Shown one piece after another: positions 62,556 through 64,000 of a stretch of DNA of 64,000 nucleotides. Position 1 is the first letter of the stretch; each line of letters opens with the position of its first letter. A program made the translations under genes and the position numbers. The notes under the pieces were generated by a model that was not told the origin of the DNA, searched no databases, and worked only from the letters and a program-made list of their open reading frames with translations. Origin of the DNA: an uncultured Actinomycetes bacterium (GTDB lineage Bacteria; Actinomycetota; Acidimicrobiia; Acidimicrobiales; Ilumatobacteraceae); contig CAIQJP010000099.1 in the NCBI GenBank assembly GCA_903872155.1, positions 22,921 to 86,920 of the forward strand. The letters are read 5' to 3'.

Positions 62556-63323
62556 ATGAGCAATTCACCAGGACGTCGCATTGACGTCACGCTTGTTGCC
62601 GGTGGCAAGTATCACGACATCGATTTCGCACGTCGTGAATTGTTGACGTTGCTTGGCGAACACGAAGAGTTTCGTGTTCGCGTGCAACCCGACTATGAAG
62701 ACACTGCCGGAATCGCCAAGGCTTCCATCTTGGTGTCGTACACGTGTGATGTTCGACCAAGTGAAAAAGCCCAAACCGAGATTCGTTCATGGGTTGAAAA
62801 TGGCGGACGCTGGGTTGCGCTTCATGGCACCAATGCGGCACTCACGTTGGGTGGACCCAACGGTGTTGATGCCCCACGTTGCTTCCCGTCGTGGGCCGAC
62901 ACATTGGGTAGTCAGTTTGTGGCCCACCCGCCAATTCAGCCATACACCGTGCAAGTGAGCGACCCCAATCACTGGCTCGTCGCTGGCATCGAATCATTTG
63001 ATACCGATGACGAGTTGTACTTAAGCGAATACGCCAATCGCGATGCTCTTCATGCTCTGTTGCACACAACATGGCAGGGCGATGCGAAGGGTTTCGTTGA
63101 AGCCGACTGGACCAATTGCGACCCCACCCATCTCGTGATGTACTTACGCGATTTAGGTCAAGGTTCAATTTTGTATAACACGCTCGGACACTGCCGTGGT
63201 CATTACGACATGGCCCCGGTTCTTGACTACTACCCGCGTATTGAACGTTGTTCATGGGAAAAGCCCGCGTATTACGAACTGTTGCGTCGTTCGTTGCGGT
63301 GGGCCCGCGGACTCAACGAGTAA
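62556..63323 (+). CDS. ThuA-like domain protein
   Basis: 255 residues of the ThuA fold: VTLVAGGKYHDIDFARRELL, GGRWVALHGTNAAL, DTDDELYLSEY and LGHCRGHYDMAPVLDYY near the end. It is related to the protein at 53923, and both lie in operons under the six-site operator. ALHGTN takes the place of the amidotransferase nucleophile elbow, so amidotransferase activity is unlikely. The function is not known in this context. Confidence 0.82.
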   Translation: MSNSPGRRIDVTLVAGGKYHDIDFARRELLTLLGEHEEFRVRVQPDYEDTAGIAKASILVSYTCDVRPSEKAQTEIRSWVENGGRWVALHGTNAALTLGGPNGVDAPRCFPSWADTLGSQFVAHPPIQPYTVQVSDPNHWLVAGIESFDTDDELYLSEYANRDALHALLHTTWQGDAKGFVEADWTNCDPTHLVMYLRDLGQGSILYNTLGHCRGHYDMAPVLDYYPRIERCSWEKPAYYELLRRSLRWARGLNE

Positions 63324-63383
63324 TACACAAATCCTTCACACAAGATCTTTCACACAGACATCTATTCACAGAAACAGGTAGCT

Positions 63384-64000
63384 ATGGATTTTTCATCAGC
63401 AAAACAGTTTGACCTCCATCGTCGCATGGTGCGGATTCGCTTATTCGAAGAAGCAGCTGGTCGACTCGCCGAAGCAAACAAGTTGCCCGGCTTCTTGCAC
63501 CTCTATGTTGGTGAAGAAGCAGTTGCATCTGGCGTGTGTGGAGCACTCAACGATGATGACCACATCACCTCAACGCACCGCGGTCACGGTCACCTGGTGG
63601 CTAAGGGCGGTGACTTCAATCGCATGATGGCCGAGCTCATGGGCAAGTCCACGGGATATTGCAAGGGCAAAGGTGGCTCGATGCACATCAGCGACACATC
63701 GCTTGGCATGCTCGGTGCAAACGGCATCGTAGGTGCAGGTTCACCGATCGCTGTCGGCGCCGCATTCGCTAACAAGTACCGCGGCAAGGGCCAAGTTGCT
63801 GTTGCGTTCTTCGGTGATGGCTCGACCAACATCGGCGCTTTTCACGAAGCTGCCAACATGGCATGCGCATTGCACCTGCCGATTGTGTTCGCCTGTGAAA
63901 ACAACGAATACGGCGAATTCACTCCTCGCGACAAGACCATGGCCATCACCGACGTTGTTGACCGTGCCGCTGGTTATGGAATGCCCGGAGTCATCGTTGA
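63384..64000 (+). CDS. 2-oxoacid/acetoin dehydrogenase E1 alpha subunit, 3' end cut by window
   Basis: 205 residues are visible, open at the window end. Thiamine-diphosphate-dependent E1 alpha of the pyruvate, acetoin or branched-chain oxoacid dehydrogenase group: LFEEAAGRLAEANKLPGFLH, THRGHGHLVAKG, GKGGSMHISD and the ThDP-magnesium motif GDGSTNIGAFHEAANMA ending CENN. The KGGSMH segment is typical for acetoin and pyruvate types. An E1 beta gene is expected directly downstream, outside the window. It is fourth in the operon led by the acyl-CoA dehydrogenase. Confidence 0.9.
   Translation, partial: MDFSSAKQFDLHRRMVRIRLFEEAAGRLAEANKLPGFLHLYVGEEAVASGVCGALNDDDHITSTHRGHGHLVAKGGDFNRMMAELMGKSTGYCKGKGGSMHISDTSLGMLGANGIVGAGSPIAVGAAFANKYRGKGQVAVAFFGDGSTNIGAFHEAANMACALHLPIVFACENNEYGEFTPRDKTMAITDVVDRAAGYGMPGVIV

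Noticed and set aside
63324..63383. Short TTCACACA-type direct repeats before the E1 alpha gene
   Set aside because: Too short and irregular to support a binding site or a tandem repeat element.

Overview
This 64 kb window looks chromosomal and comes from an actinobacterium, most likely class Acidimicrobiia or a close relative. That placement is an inference from gene content: an F420-type luciferase-like oxidoreductase, a mycothiol-dependent maleylpyruvate-isomerase-fold protein, thiolase/DUF35 pairs, many P450s and moderate GC. No marker gene is present. No rRNA, tRNA, CRISPR array, IS element or phage gene was seen. No stretch longer than 300 bases lacks a gene.

Layout. 1-1453 is the 3' part of an acyl-CoA synthetase. 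1478-4373 is a zinc-uptake island: a His-rich repeat protein facing a znuCBA operon with a near-perfect Zur box. 4461-6905 holds an aminotransferase and a P450. 6909-13144 (minus) holds SDR, P450, an F420-type oxidoreductase, a PEP-utiliser-like protein and another P450. 13261-16362 (plus) holds a molybdopterin oxidoreductase, an AhpD/carboxymuconolactone-decarboxylase-like protein interrupted by an in-frame UGA, and a limonene-epoxide-hydrolase-like enzyme. 16442-21631 (minus) is a branched-chain-type ABC importer with fused LivH-LivM. 21757-32597 holds CoA ligase, enoyl-CoA hydratase, P450, two Rieske oxygenases, SDR and a kinase-like gene. 32666-39710 (minus) is an eight-gene run from DUF35/thiolase to a carotenoid-oxygenase-family enzyme. 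39861-45204 holds a kinase-like gene, SDRs, a Zn alcohol dehydrogenase and a monooxygenase-fold protein. 45240-49981 (minus) is ligase-Rieske-ligase. 50071-54708 (plus) holds a HAD hydrolase and a Rieske-kinase-ThuA operon. 54709-60257 (minus) holds nitroreductase, PPOX, three SDRs, P450 and a TetR regulator. 60383-64000 (plus) holds acyl-CoA dehydrogenase, SDR, ThuA and a 2-oxoacid dehydrogenase E1 alpha that runs off the window.

Together the genes describe uptake and CoA-dependent breakdown of hydrophobic, probably cyclic or branched (terpenoid or steroid-like) carbon sources. P450 and Rieske enzymes would hydroxylate, SDRs and ADH oxidise, CoA ligases activate, and dehydrogenase, hydratase and thiolase shorten. 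The substrate cannot be read from the sequence.

The strongest unusual observations are three. First, a probable selenocysteine codon at 15646-15648 in a CxxU motif, followed at the right distance by an 8-bp hairpin with a GGC loop. Second, a 20-bp operator found six times upstream of the catabolic operons and beside the only TetR gene, which suggests a local regulon. Third, a related palindrome found three times, each time between convergent genes.
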